From positions 79,120,001 to 79,184,000 of the forward strand of contig CM060895.1 in NCBI GenBank assembly GCA_030762935.1: a stretch of DNA of 64,000 nucleotides, in the 5' to 3' direction. The stretch is from Hymenopus coronatus. Taxonomy: Eukaryota; Arthropoda; Insecta; Mantodea; Hymenopodidae. Of this stretch, positions 10,292-22,769 are shown in pieces (the first letter of the stretch is position 1; every line of letters begins with the position of its first letter). The notes beneath the pieces are model-generated. The model made no database searches and was not told the DNA's origin. It worked only from the letters and a program-made list of their open reading frames with translations. A program made the position numbers and the translations under genes.

Positions 10292-10960
10292 GTAATTATT
10301 TTGGGTGCAGAGAAACCATTTTAAGTTTTTGTTCAGTGGAGAAATAAATATAAACTAGAAAGGAAATGCAAGATCAAATTGTAATATCAATAATGAAATA
10401 CTCAGTATCTTTTTTAAAAATCACTTCTATAGCTTACACTTAAAACAAAATTAATTTGCTTCTATACCTACATATATTAGCTATAAACAAACTTATTATC
10501 AATTTATTATCCACCATTTTAAAATCTTATGATATATATGTACTGAATATGTACTGCAATTTTTATGCAGATGTTCCTTTAGATATGTAATTCTTCTTTC
10601 ATGCTTTATTAGCAGATTTTAATTTATAGTAATATTCTAATATGAATGTAATGTCATATTATTCTGTGACTTTTGGCAACCTCTACAAGAGTCAAATCTT
10701 TGAGTAAGTTTTGTATTTCATTTTGTTGAAAATATGAGGGTAATACTGAAAGACATGAGCAAAACATTTTAAAAACTTTAAATCTTTATTTTTTATGTAA
10801 ACTAAGAGAAGTCTAGAACAAAAAAAGAAAAAATGTGACAATGCACTTGGATCCCATTACTGTTTTTCTCTGCTAAATGTTGGCAGAATACCTGTATGAA
10901 TTGTGTTACATAGCCATCCAGTCTCTCATTGAATTGAATTGGGATGGCAAAGGGATAGGA
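10292..10960 (+). other. Intron of the NRF-6-like gene, nothing recognised
   Basis: A+T-rich intronic sequence with no visible element before the Penelope relic downstream. Confidence 0.5.
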
Positions 10961-11339
10961 AATGGAAGTCAGTGAGTGGAAGACTTTTGCTAAATGTGTT
11001 AATGTTTTATTGGTTGTAAGTAAAAATTCTGGTGCTCAAACTCTAATCATAGAACAGAGGTCAGTTCCCGACTCAGGAGCAAAGGCAAGACGTGTGCAAG
11101 ACAAACATTATGTGGAGTGGTTTCATGAAATTACCTTGCAAATATTGCTTTATTATTACACATGCCTTTTGAAAGGAACAAAGAACACAGACAACAAACC
11201 AAAAATTATAATTTAATTAACTGGAAGAAGCATATTGTGAAGCTAGCAATAGTTTAATATTGGAGTTATATATTCAGAAGAACTAAACCAAATAGTGACA
11301 ACAGCTGGAATCAATGGTTTTAGCAAGTATATGGTATAC

Positions 11340-11990
11340 AAAAACTTCGAGAAAATTAAGGCAATAAAATAAAATTACAGAAAAATCCACCCTCAAACCA
11401 TCTAAGGATAGCAAGAACTTCTAAGATTCACTTACTATCCATGGGCAATTACAAAAAATTCAGAAAATATTTAAAGAACATGATATAATTCTGGCACCTT
11501 ACAACAAGCTCAGTGTGAAGAATGTGATTCCATCCCAAGGCATCTACAGATTAATTACAATCAGTGTAACAAAGTATATATTGACAGAACAAAAAGAAAC
11601 ATAGGTACCCATCTCAAAGAACATACAAGGAATAATATTAAGAATAGCCAAACCAAAATATCTGCAGTATCAGCTCACTTTTGAAATGACCGACATGAAA
11701 TTGAGCAAGCCGTCCATCTTTTAAAAAATATACAATGGACAGGAGAACTTGATTTGTGAGAGAAGCTACACATGAAGAAATGTGAAATACACCTCATGAA
11801 TTTAAACCTTCCATTCAACGAAAATCCATTAATGAAGTTCATCAAACCAACATCAGAGTGGGGCAGTCGGACATCAAGGATGCTCAGGTTAAATACAACA
11901 ATCGAAAGCAGTTGACAATGCATACAACATACATGCAAAATTAGTTCTGCATAAGGAGAGCTTTTGTGAAGCACATATGTATATATTCAA
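11340..11990 (+). pseudogene. Penelope-like GIY-YIG relic
   Basis: On the + strand, through several stops and shifts, the blocks are FTYYPWAITKN (about 11425), NKVYIDRTKRNIGTHLKEHT (about 11565), SAVSAHF then NDRHEIEQAVHLLKN (about 11665-11730) and MKKCEIHLMNLNLPF (about 11773). This is the same order as in the copy at 8674-9437, in the opposite orientation. The segment 10960-11220 just upstream has an 84-codon frame with no recognised motif and may or may not belong to it. Confidence 0.75.
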
Positions 11991-12304
11991 CTCCAATATT
12001 AAACCATATATTATTGCCCTTATTGAACAAGTGTATATAGCTGCAGAGCTGGAGTATTTTTAGGAACAGGGAAATCATGAAAGAAATAATACAAATGCGG
12101 TTGCTGGACATGTTTGATATTATGATTTTATATAAATCTAAAAAAAATCACAGTATGGAACAGAGTTATACATAAATGAACTAAGTAAGATTAAGATAGA
12201 AAAATGAGGTTCATAAATATTTTATAAAAGATGTATGCAAATAAGCAATAGTGGGTAGGGAAATTCAGGTGAACATAAGACATCAGATTTCTTTTTTATT
12301 CTAG

Positions 12305-12447
12305 GGCCTGTGAACACATTCCTTTGTCTCAGAAGTCTGGTACTCTTCAGCAGGATTTCATATGCTGTTTACCTGACACAATTTGCTGTCTTTTTCTACA
12401 ATGTTGGCAGCATGCGCACTTCTGTACCATTCAGTCTTTTTACATGT
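12305..12447 (+). CDS. NRF-6-like acyltransferase 3 protein, exon c
   Basis: Acceptor TTATTCTAG and donor TGT|GTAAGT. Two bases complete the codon split after exon b, then 47 codons run to a codon boundary. It encodes PVNTFLCLRSLVLFSRISYAV and then YLTQFAVFFYNVGSMRTSVP. The pattern G.VN.FL....L.PLSRISYA.YL.H/Q is the conserved late block of the acyltransferase-3 domain in this family, where the chain re-enters the membrane. Confidence 0.92.
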
Positions 12448-12994
12448 GTAAGTATTCAATGCTATAGATTGTCAAAATAATTTAAAATATATTTTGATCT
12501 ACCCAGCTCATGCCTTCAACTGCTTCTCCTCTTTCCACTTGCTGGCCACCTTGTAGGGATGGTAGGAAAGGTGGAGATGGAGGGAGAGTTTGCCATCACC
12601 GCTATATCATTGTTACAATATATGTGTGCATGGCTGAATGTAGAATGAGAACAAGTGCTTGTTTTCACAAGTATGTAGCAACATTGTAAACACTCTCCCT
12701 AGCCTATTCTCTAAGGGACTTAGCAGAGAAGAACTTAGGTGTTGAAGGTCTCTACATTACTGTTAATAATTTTCAGTTTACTATATACTTTTAAAATAAC
12801 AGTACACTATGATTTTTGTGATCACTCACTGCTGCTTGCAATGCTCTCTTTCCCTCACTGACAAAAACCTTGCGATGTACATGCATGTCTGATTTAACAT
12901 GGACATGTGGGAGAAGAGAGAATGATGTAATTGGCAATAGTTGCGTCCATAATGTTCTGTGCAGATTTTTCAGTACCTTGACAGGGTATAATGC

Positions 12995-13030
<36 letters not shown>

Positions 13031-13370
13031 TATATAACAGAAAAGACCAAAATATTTATATATCATGAGGTCAGAAATATAAATATTTGAGAGACCTAGG
13101 ACCTGGATAAGATTATTGGCACATGGAGAAAGTAAACTTTGGTACCCTGTCTCTCAATGTTAATTTTTCTATTATCTTATAAAAGCATAAAACATTATTT
13201 GTATGAATTCACCAAACAAAAAAGATCTGCTTTTAATAGCTTTTTGTGCTAATATTGTTAATAAATTGCATACGAACACATTGCATCACATGATCTCACA
13301 AATCTAACTGGGATTTTTTATGAAGGTAGATCAAAAATAAAATTACCCCTGTCACTGCTTTCTAATACTA
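12448..13370 (+). other. Intron of the NRF-6-like gene with a TA microsatellite
   Basis: Intronic DNA. It holds an alternating TA run at 12998-13027. The minus-strand frame over it (a run of IY) comes from the microsatellite. Confidence 0.6.
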
Positions 13371-14150
13371 ATATTATTGTAGTTTATTGAGTCCATATTC
13401 CAAATTACGTAGGTGTAGGCCAAATCAAATTTACAAATATTTCTCTTATTTACAAACAAATATTACACTTATTTACAAAGTTATTAAAATACATTATTCA
13501 AAATTTAGAGATACCTTGTGAATCGTATGTTTTATAATTCATTTATAGAGCAAAAACGTCATTTATTAAATATCCTCTAAATTTATTTTTAAATACAATT
13601 TCTTTAAACATTTTAGGTGTTTCGGTAGTTTCTTGCAATAACTGGCCATATATGAATTCTTTTATTATCTTGTGTTATAGCTAATTATATAGATCTTGCT
13701 TTTGTCTAGTGTCACGTGGTCAATTTCCTTATTACTGGTATATGAATTGAATTTTCAGTAGGTAAGACTTTGTATAAATAATAGTGAGTAAAAGGTGAAT
13801 AATTTATTCTCTTTAAATATTTCCTTCTGACATTCTTTCCTTGCCAACTTGTACATTATTCTTATAACTTCTTTTGCAATATGAATGTTTATTCCAGGTG
13901 GGAGTCTGCACAAGAACCCCACACTATGTATGAATAAACTACTCCCTAATAAAGTTTTTAATAAGCTATCATCAGCCTATTGAGAAAGATCAGCCATGGG
14001 GTATATGACTTTAGCTACTTTTTTACAGACATTATTTGTTGTTTCCAGGTGTTTACCTAGGCAAATGCCAAGAAATAGATGATTATTTGACTGTAATTTT
14101 ACATGTATTCTCTTTAATATGCCCAAGTTTCACAAAAAAAAAGATTTACA
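13371..14150 (-). pseudogene. Non-LTR retrotransposon (jockey-like LINE) relic, C-terminal end
   Basis: On the minus strand the segment about 13890-13740 reads IAKEVIRIMYKLARKECQKE and then IFKENKLFTFYSLLFIQSLTY before a stop. This matches the region after the reverse transcriptase of jockey/RTE-type elements, usually 'R.I...R.SCR.IF....ILTL.SLYI'. Further upstream, LGICLGKHL (about 14070) and VAKVIYP (about 14015) are consistent with the preceding blocks. Many stops; inactive. Antisense in the NRF-6-like intron. Confidence 0.65.
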
Positions 14151-14534
14151 AATTAGAATTATTAACCAATAATATCTAATTCCTTGTATATTATCAGTGT
14201 TTGAAAATTAAGTGAGATAGCTTACAAATATTTGTAATTTTTATATCCTTAGTTTTTTTTCTTGGTGGTACCCATCTTTGGGGGGAAAAAATGAAATGTA
14301 ACATGTCTGATTTTCTCTTTCCTACATGAAATCTTGGTTTATGTTACCTTTAGTACAGTCTTGCATGCATATAGTAGCTTCAGTTCAGATAAAGTTTAGT
14401 TTCAGCATAGTACCCGGTAGTGATCATTGATATTGGAAGATAAATCTAAAGTCAGCCATTGTAACTTAAAAACTTTATAATTTTTTCCCGGCAAGTAGGG
14501 ATACCACAGGAGAGAAAGCCAAGTCCTGGGTAAT

Positions 14535-15285
14535 GTTTACTTGCTCTACATGTACTATGCATATAGTAGGTAGAGAAGGTATCGTGTTCCACCAAAAATG
14601 TAATGTCAAGATTTCACCAAAAATATGTCTTGAGGTCCCCTAAATCCAAAAAGAGCATTTTTAGAAAAAGTCCTGTCTGTGTGCACATGCTTATGAAGGC
14701 AACATAGCTCAAAATGAAAAGACCTTGGCATTTAAGCTTAGTATCTTCCAAGGATGTGGCACAAAGAGTTTTCAACCTAATCCCCCTACCCCAAACAACC
14801 CTTTATATGGAACATTTTTTGAAAATGTTGTTTTTCTCAAAAATTACTATTGATTTTGATTAAAATATTTTATAATTAAAGATATTTACATGACAAATAA
14901 AATGCACATCTTGCATTGTCTAGGAATAGCCTCCTCTTCATTCTGGCTGAACGTTGTATAACAGGTAAACTGTAAAAACTAAAGCACAAAAAATGTAGAG
15001 CTTGTTAAAACACAAATTTTAGGTCAGATACATTTTTTGTTAAGTTAATGTTCCTAAGATATTCTTTGTTATTGGTTTTATTTTAAAATATTTAAACTTT
15101 TTGCATCTTTCATTTCATCTCTGCTTTGTTTTACTGCTGGCCATGCAAAATGAATCAAATTTCAATTGTTTCATATAGCATATAGCGTTTTAAAACATTT
15201 GACTATGGCTTTAGTCTAGTGTATTACCTTAAATCCCCTCTACTTATAAAATCTTTTGTAACGATAGTTTGTAGAGAAAGTAAAC
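14535..15285 (+). repeat. R870 repeat, isolated copy showing terminal inverted repeats
   Basis: An isolated member of the R870 family in the intron between NRF-6-like exons c and d. It begins GTTTACTTGCTCTACA and ends TGTAGAGAAAGTAAAC, so the ends are inverted repeats of 16 bases with one mismatch. The interior matches the family: AGCATTTTTAGAAAAAGTCC, AGTATCTTCCAAGGATG, TTTTGATTAAAATATTT and AGCACAAAAAATGTAGAGC. Only about four CpG remain by my hand count. No open frame, so it depends on other elements if it moves at all. Confidence 0.8.
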
Positions 15286-15383
15286 CCATAGTTCAATCTC
15301 AGACATCAATGTAACAATGGTCCTTTGTAACTACTTAATTAAAAACGGAAACTTCTAATGCCATCTCTGCAGAAAGTGGCTAA

Positions 15384-15447
15384 GTGCGTGCGCACACACA
15401 TGCACACACACACACACACACATGCATGCATGCACGCACACACACTT
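15384..15447. repeat. CA-rich microsatellite
   Basis: Interrupted CA and CATG units ending near the polypyrimidine stretch upstream of NRF-6-like exon d. Confidence 0.9.
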
Positions 15448-15530
15448 ACTCACTCTCTCTCTTAAAACAATGAAAAACAAAGACCATAGTAACACTTTTT
15501 TATTTTGTCTTACATTTCTTTATTCCAAAG

Positions 15531-15633
15531 GTGGATATGGTGGAGCTTGTAACAATTATTTTAGTGTCCATTGTTGTCACTTTGCTATTTGATCTTCCAA
15601 TGCAAGAAGTCAAGGGTATTTTGATGGGAGGTG
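15531..15633 (+). CDS. NRF-6-like acyltransferase 3 protein, exon d
   Basis: Acceptor TATTCCAAAG and donor GGTG|GTAAGT. It starts on a codon boundary and ends in phase 1 after 34 codons. It encodes VELVTIILVSIVVTLLFDLP, a last membrane helix, followed by MQEVKGILMGGG. The helix ending in a polar F(E/D)-P-x-x-E turn is typical for the final transmembrane segment of NRF-6 proteins, after which only a short cytoplasmic tail normally remains. The tail exon and stop codon were not found. Confidence 0.88.
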
Positions 15634-15805
15634 GTAAGTGGCAGAATTTTGTATTGTGATTTGTGTAATTTTGCATAACACTTCTATCACTAACAGAGAT
15701 TGTACACTGAATGCAGTCAACTGTATGATCCTTGGCTGTAAAAAATTAATATGTAACTTAAGTTATTTGTCTTATTAACAACAAAATAACAGTAAAGACT
15801 GAATA

Positions 15806-16435
15806 AAAGGTCATCCAGAAAGTAACAAACAATTTGGCATAACTAAATAATAAGAAAAAGATACAAAAGATATCAACACAAAACTTTATTTACAAAGTTA
15901 CAGTACCTTACTCTATTTCTGAATATAATTTCCATTCTCTCAAGACAGTTATTCTCATGTGGCACCTATTTTTCAATGCCAGTGGTATGCTTTTCTACCA
16001 TTAAAGGACTTATTCATTTTTTTTTGAAAACACAAAATGTTCAGCCAATCGAATGTATAGGCAGATAGTTCAAGTGTGTGGTGATAATGCAATTAATGAA
16101 CCTTCAGTGAAGAAAATGCACATAATTTATGAGTAATCAAGGACAACAAAGAGATTCAGAAAAACCAGTGTTTCACTTTGGAATCTGTACATTTTTTTTG
16201 GGCAGAAAAGTATGGAGACTTCAACTTAGCAGTGACATCTTGGCTCAGATCTTTGGCAGGGGAAGAGTACAACATCTGCATTGAAAAACTGGTACCAAGA
16301 AAAAATAAATACCTTGATAGCAATGCTGATTACGCTGAAAAATAAAATAAGTTACTTCATTTACAAATTTGTGTTGATATGTTTCATTATTATTTAGTTG
16401 GGCCAAATCGTCTGTTACTTTCTGGATGACTCTTG
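15806..16435 (+). mobile_element. Mariner element, internally deleted
   Basis: Flanked by TA on both sides (15804-15805 and 16436-16437). The ends are inverted repeats whose similarity extends about 90 bases: GGTCATCCAGAAAGTAACA at the left, and at the right the mirror of AGTCATCCAGAAAGTAACA, with AACTAAATAATAA and ATATCAACACAAA shared further in. Inside, RQIVQVCGDNAINEPSVKKM (about 16050-16110) matches the start of the mariner DNA-binding domain. KYLDSNADYAEK (about 16307-16342), just before a stop, matches the usual transposase C-terminus. The catalytic centre is gone. It lies 170 bases after NRF-6-like exon d. Confidence 0.82.
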
Positions 16436-16437
16436 TA

Positions 16438-17500
16438 CATAGGTGTGAGCAAATACTTTTTTGCAGCATCCATTTTGTTAAAGGCACTCAAACTATTAAT
16501 TGATTGAAAATGTTATCCAAACTAATTACGTGAGTAATATGTTGACGACTTTGCTTTAACCGTCTCTTATTTCTGAGCCTTAACAGAGAAGAAGATATGA
16601 AAGAAAAACCAAATTAGGAAGTGGGAATGATTATGAATATGGGGGGGGGCAGCAACACTGCCTTGCACTATGACTTTTGCAGTTATATTTTGCATCCCAA
16701 TCTTATTATCATTAATCCAAAAGTCTGAAATTCATTATGAAGTGAATCTGACTCTAAACTGCGAGTACTGTAAGTTCTTCCAATTTTAGAAATTGTCTTC
16801 TAAAAATAGGGAGCTCTTTGGTGAACTAAATATTGACACTTGCACAATAGATGGGCTGTCTCATCTGACTATTGGCTTCATCTACAGGCAGGATTCATTT
16901 GTTCTGCCCTATTCTAAGAGATCAATTCCAGTATTTATCGTGTTCTCTGAGCAACCAGTCCTTGATATCGACGGTAACTGGTTCTGATGACAGCACTAGT
17001 AGCTAATCAGACCCAATAAATGGATGCTTCCCTTCTTACTAGCTTCATCTGATTTTTCTGCCCTAGTCCACACATACCCTAGTCCCACTTCAACTGAATT
17101 AAATTGTGGATACCTAACATCCTAAGACCAACTTGGACTAACCAGGTGGTTAATGAGGGCCTTTAGAACCTACTTGACTATCTGAGAGTATAAGAGTTAG
17201 TCCATTATTAAAGCATCTTCTTATGTTCTCTACAACCTCCCAAGTATTAGCTAAAATAGAATATATCTCTTACCTGATAAGTGATAGTTTGTTACTTCTA
17301 CCATAAAATCCAGCCCTTGTCTCAAACTTGGGCTTCAAAAGAGAGAAAGACATTTAAAAAGCAGATTTGGAATTACTAGATCTAATCAGGTTTCACTTAT
17401 ATATATATTCTGGAACTTAATATATTCTGTCTTCAACTGTTTCTGCTTTTTGAAGGAAATGATGACACTTAGATCTGTTAGGAAAATCACCTATCATCCT
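16438..17500. other. No gene recognised; G-tract
   Basis: Contains a run of ten G near 16640. A 64-codon + strand frame ends near 16987, without recognised motif or clear splice sites. Otherwise plain A+T-rich DNA. Confidence 0.4.
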
Positions 17501-17539
17501 ACAAACGATATATCACTTCCGAAACATATTCAAGAAATA

Positions 17540-17870
17540 CATGTCCCTTTAACCCTTTAAAACAATTTTCTCTGAAAATTTTATAAAATTTACTGAAATA
17601 AACACTCTAAAACCAAAAGATACCAGTATTGAGTGTGATCTTATGCACATTGGAAAAACAGAATGCAGTCTATCAGATGCAAAGAACACTAAAGAAAAAC
17701 TAAATACAAACTAACAGACCATTTTTGGAATAAATATCACAACATAAACAACAATATAAAATTATTAAAAAACTATTAATAATAATATAAAAAACTATTA
17801 GATCTTGAGAAATGTCAAGAAGTTAAGCATATGGGAGAAGAAATGTGAAGATCAAATTTTATTATGACCT
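17540..17870 (+). pseudogene. Penelope-like GIY-YIG relic, heavily decayed
   Basis: On the + strand broken frames give IECDLMHIGKTECSLSDAK (about 17630), the nuclease core, then HFWNKYHNINNN with one shift (about 17720-17752) and LDLEKCQEV...MGEEM (about 17800-17845). This is the same order as in the better copies. Several stops and frame shifts. Confidence 0.6.
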
Positions 17871-18785
17871 TTGACACATATATGGATGTGGACGAATAGG
17901 TATATGTTAATGAAACATATTGACCCAGGGAACTTCATTGACCCATGAGGGACCCAGATGTTTAAACCAGTGGACAGCAGCTAACAATATTGGTAAAAAC
18001 TTCTGCAAGTGAAGCCTCATAGGTGTTTAGTCAATTTCAACTCTGTTTTTTATGTTGTCAATGGGTTTGCTGTATTATGTTGCTTCTCAAGTTATTTAGA
18101 GGAACACATATTGTGTAAAAATCAGAGAAACATGTGGTATATTCAAATAAACAGAGACATCATTAGGTATGGACTTAAACTGCATCCTGCCATTTCTTTG
18201 TACATTTATTTCAGATTTCATAAACTTTAATATGTAAACATTTTCTTTATAATAAGTTCATTAGTTTTCTTTCCTCATTTCTTCTAGCAATGGTCCTTTC
18301 ATTCATTAGCTCTCTTCCTTTATTTCTTTTACTTATAATTTCTCCATAATTAATTTAGCTTTCATCATGATTTAGATTATAAAAGACTGAAGTAAAACTA
18401 CAGTTACAGATACTGGATTACAAGTAAAGTCTTCAGTACAGACTTGTAGTCAGCCCATATATTTTAGGAGTCCTGTCAGAAATTCAGGGGGGTAAATAAG
18501 TGAATTGTGCAGTTTTAAAACTTTATGTCACAGATATATATTTTAAATTTATCTATGAATCCAAAAATTGCCCAGTTTTTTTATTGTTGTTGTTGCTTAA
18601 TTTTTAGAATATATTAAAACAAACAAAACAGAATAAAAAGATATTCTGTACACAAAGTTTTAATGAGCAGTGTCAATTTAAGATATTTTATTTGTATCAA
18701 TCACATTTTATATGCTAACTTGAAATTTAACCTGGAGCCTACAGTTTATTCAAATTTATATTGAACTTAGCGAGTTTATCTTTCT
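17871..18785. other. No feature recognised
   Basis: A+T-rich. A 73-codon + strand frame at 18009-18230 shows no recognisable domain and has no supporting splice context. Confidence 0.4.
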
Positions 18786-18789
18786 CACT

Positions 18790-19110
18790 TGTACACCAGT
18801 GCCTAGGGTAAGATGAACGTTGCCAGTTGAGGAGCAAATGAATATTCAATCAGATAGTGAAGAATCCAGAATGGAGGATCACATGTAGCTAAGCATTAAT
18901 ATAGGAATAAGATCATTGCAATGAAGATAAACTGGATGAAGGTGATGATGGAGCAATTTGTAGAATGAATGGCGAGGTAAATTGGAGAACCAAACGAAAC
19001 CTATCCAGACACTATAAATCTTGTCCACTATAAATCCCACAAGTGAACTGGTATCAAACCCAGGCCTCTGTGATGAGAGGTGACATTCTAATCACCCAGT
19101 TGCGAACTTA
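18790..19110 (-). mobile_element. SINE, tRNA-headed (family B relative)
   Basis: On the minus strand a head with A-box-like TGGGTGATTAGAAT and B box GGGTTTGATACC (about 19100-19040) is followed by a body with the reverse complement of TGGAGAACCAAACGAAACC (about 18982). The body resembles that of the SINE at 20528-20768 (GGAG.AC..AGAAAACCC), suggesting one superfamily. Old and diverged; the 3' end is not clear. Confidence 0.5.
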
Positions 19111-20515
19111 GGTACAACAAAATAAACTTTTGCACATGTATTGCTTAATTTAAAATTTTTAAGAGAAAAGTATATTTATATATATTTATATATATTTTAT
19201 TAAATTTTTCAACTTTTCAACATGAGTTAGTAAAATATTTGAGGTGAACTATTCAATTATTTTTGACTAGTACACAACAATTTTTAAGTCCTTAATCCCT
19301 GAAGCTTTTCTCCTCATTTCAAGATAGTAAGCTGTAGTAAAGGAGCATTTGAGGGAAAAAGTGTTGAAAATAATTAAGAAAGATACATTTTAGTGTAATG
19401 GCATGCTTTACCTAATGGTCTAAAAAAAATTGAACAGCCATTTGGCTTTAACACTACTTGATATTAAAGAACCAAATACATAAGCATGAAAATTCAAGAT
19501 CTAATTAAAAATCAAAATATTGAAATTTTCTATATAATTGGCAAATTTCACCCATGTGTTGCCAAATAACTGACTTTGATCATAGAGTATGATTATGGAT
19601 TACTTTTCGGAGTATGTTAAAATCTGACAAAATAACACTCTAAAGAAGAAGTAAAAATGACTAATAATTTCATTACAGTAGTAACAGTTTTCTCCACTTT
19701 TGTCTTTCAAAATGAATAGCAAATATATCTATAGCCATTTGTTTAATGAGGTCCTTTTATTATTCAAGATACTGAGCATCTTTTCTTTCACGAGTCATTG
19801 AGAATTGTTGAGGTCTTAAAGTGAGATGAAGGAAGGTTGCTTCCACTGTTGTTATGCTGCTGGGAATCACAAATGTGCCATTAACACCTTGGAAAGCTGA
19901 CCCATACTTAAGTTTTTGTTTTGTAATGACTTCATGATACAGTCTCTTTTTTACAAAATTGTTCAATAGTTGCAATTCATTATTGCGATTTTGCAGCAAC
20001 TCCTGTTTTTTTTTTTTGTGTGAGTGACTACAGATATCAGTGACTCTAAATTTTCCATTTGCTCACATGTTCCGTACTCAAATGTGGTATTCTAGCTCTG
20101 GCATATTTGTATATTAACAGTTTTTGGGGCTTTATATGATTTTAGCTCAGAGCCAATGTTACCAATACTGGGAGTTCACAAGTTTGCATGCTGCTATATT
20201 GGAACAATTGATTCCTTTATGTTGTACAGTATGTGATAATTGATTAAGAAACAAAATGAAAACCAATCACAGACAATAGTAATTTGGAGGGTACTGCAGG
20301 TTATAGCAAATGCTTAGATTAAATAATAGCAATGAAAACCATTAAATACTAAGTGGAGACTAAACCACTTAAAATGCATACATGAAAAGCAAAATTAAAA
20401 CTTTAAATGTTTTAATTCTGAGGAGACTTCAAAGCATTTGGAGAATCCAGATCTACTCCTAGTCTATGGGCTGACATGTACCATAGATATGTGTAAATCT
20501 CCTGCTCAAGCCAAA
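19111..20515. other. No gene recognised
   Basis: A+T-rich DNA. A minus-strand frame of 79 codons (19760-19999) has a roughly protein-like composition, but I recognise no family and no splice sites. It could be a transposon scrap. Confidence 0.35.
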
Positions 20516-20780
20516 TGTGCAACATGTATTTTGTTTTTTTTTTGGTAGTGTTTAATGCCCACTTTAACTACTTGTGGCACCGCAGGCGGTGACACTGATG
20601 ATACATGAATGGTATGGAGCACCGATGGAATGTGATGGTGGGGGAAACTGGAGTACTCAGAGAAAACCCGCCCCAGCGCCACCAGAAATCTCACATGCGG
20701 TCGTTTGGGATTAAACCCTGGCCGTCTAGGTGAGAGGCGAGTGGTCTAACCACTTGGCCATGGCGCGGTATGCAAAATGT
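20516..20780 (-). mobile_element. SINE family B with target duplication
   Basis: Minus-strand SINE at 20528-20768. The tRNA-like head is at the right (A box TGGCCAAGTGGTTAG, B box GGGTTTAATCC) and the T-run end is at the left (20532-20542). Flanks TGTGCAACATGT (20516-20527) and TATGCAAAATGT (20769-20780) agree at 10 of 12 positions, as expected for a target-site duplication. The body carries GGGTTTTCTCTGAGTACTCC. The head resembles a leucine/serine-type tRNA. Confidence 0.8.
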
Positions 20781-22440
20781 GACATAGAAATATTAGTGCT
20801 CTAAATCAATATAAAAGGTCTTTTAAATTGGAACAATGCATAGTGAATAAACAATATTAACAAGTGTGAATTAACATTGAAGTACTAATTTACTAGCAGT
20901 AACCGTTATCATTTTTTTCTTTAATAACATATATGGTTAACTATAAAACATTAGTACAAACTCACTGCTTCAAATTAACATTTTTCAAATATTTATTAAA
21001 ATCAAAGATAATTTTAACGTGATGTGTTTGTGTTGCATGATTTATTGTTGAAATACTTTTGTATATAATATTGTTCTATATTCTGAGGACACTATTTGAA
21101 TCAAATTTATGTCTAACTAGCTACCTTAACCTTTATTGTTATAGAACATGTTTTATGCACATGTGGTGTGTGCATTCTTAGGTATGGTTGATCACCAGAA
21201 ATATTATTGGCTGTTGTTCAATTACTTTACTGAGTACTTCCAGTTTTAATTCATATTCTAATTGTTTGTATTGGTACCTACTTAAGGGGAGATAGTAACT
21301 GAAATAAGCAAAAAAGTATAATTTTAATAAAACAACAATTTCTCTTAAGCTATTGCAGAAAAGGTCAACACATTTCATATGCATATTAGCATCCACTACA
21401 TATACAATATAATTTTTATGGACAGACAGAAATACAGATAACCACACACATGCATACATCTGATAAGTGTCTTTCATTAGTCAGTTGTTTTTATCCTGAG
21501 GTTATATATTTTTTATTACAACATTATGTCCCTTTTATGCAGAAACCTTTAATGCTAGTACTTTGAAATTCAGTACAAAGACTCTTAGCAATATGTTCTT
21601 TAATACAAACTATAATCCAATTAACAGCTTAATTAAAACTTTCAAAATAAAAAAATTATAAATTATGAAAAGGGTGTGCTTGAAGAAAAATGCAGATATT
21701 TTTACCAGTAGTATTCAAGATACACTGATGATTGTAGTTCAAAATATACAGATATTATATTTACAAGTTCTTGCAATACTTTATTGTAATTGTTCCAATA
21801 CTTTCAAAGAAAATGGTACATTCAGCAAAGAAAATGAGATTTGATAAAAATAAATTTAAATAGAGGCATTTAAATGTTATACTACTACATTAAATAGCCC
21901 TTCAAGGGCATAAATAATATTGCAGTCATTTATAACCATATATCATTTTCTTCAGTAGAATTGCACCTTTTTTTTCTTTTAAAAAAATGAAGTTTTAGAG
22001 AATTAGCTCACCTATCTCCCATTAACTAAGCAATTAACAACCACATGCAATTTGGCTTTCTAAATTGAAGTCACTCAATAGCTTCTATATCTATTATAAA
22101 TCAGTAATACTGCTGGTATAACTTCTACAAAGTTAACCATAAAGAAATATAGAACTATTAAATTATAAGGTAACCCCTCCTTTGGCCTTTCTTCACTGTG
22201 AGAGAGAACTCAAAGTCGCCATGCAAGAGGTACTGGCAGATATGCACCAAAATGAGTATAATAAATGCTGGAAATTTTGAGCTTTGCTCCCAAACAGGTA
22301 GTATATCTTATAAAATGTTATCACTGACCTAAACTTGGCAACAGGTATCTTTATGATTCATTTGGTTGTTCCAACAAGAATCCACAACAGCACACATGGC
22401 TATGGAATCATTAAATTAAATAAATGAGCTGTTTCATGAC
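20781..22440. other. No gene recognised
   Basis: Long A+T-rich stretch. A 99-codon minus-strand frame at 21178-21477 contains no recognised motif. No repeat structure seen. Confidence 0.4.
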
Positions 22441-22620
22441 AGATTTTTTTTTTTTGGATAGTATTTAATGCCTGCTTTTACTACTTAAGGCACCACATGT
22501 GATGACACTGGTAATACATGGACTGAAGATGGAGCACCAGTGCAATATGATGGCAGGGGAAACTGGAGAACCCGGAGAAAACCCGCCCCTGTACCACTTT
22601 GTCCACCACATATCTCATAA
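22441..22620 (-). mobile_element. SINE family B, truncated copy
   Basis: T-run at the left, then the same body as at 20528-20768 in the same orientation (TAATGCC, CACCA.ATG.GATGACACTGG, GGGGAAACTGGAGAACCCGG, AGAAAACCCGCCCC). The tRNA head is missing, so the copy is 5'-truncated. Confidence 0.75.
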
Positions 22621-22769
22621 CTACTAAACTAGTTGAGATTTTTATTTATGGGGTTCTTTAAAAGACAAAGTGTATCATACTTATCCTTGTGCACTACAGG
22701 AATTTAGCGATAACATCATGCTAGAAACCACAAGGATTACTGCTGCCCATATAGGCAAGAAAGCAAGAA

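Noticed and set aside
12791..13066. 91-codon minus-strand frame with IY repeats
   Set aside because: It runs through a TA microsatellite inside an intron.
19760..19999. 79-codon minus-strand frame as a gene
   Set aside because: Protein-like composition but no recognised motif, no splice context and no neighbouring homologous blocks.
21178..21477. 99-codon minus-strand frame as a gene
   Set aside because: No recognised domain; A+T-rich chance frame is the simplest reading.
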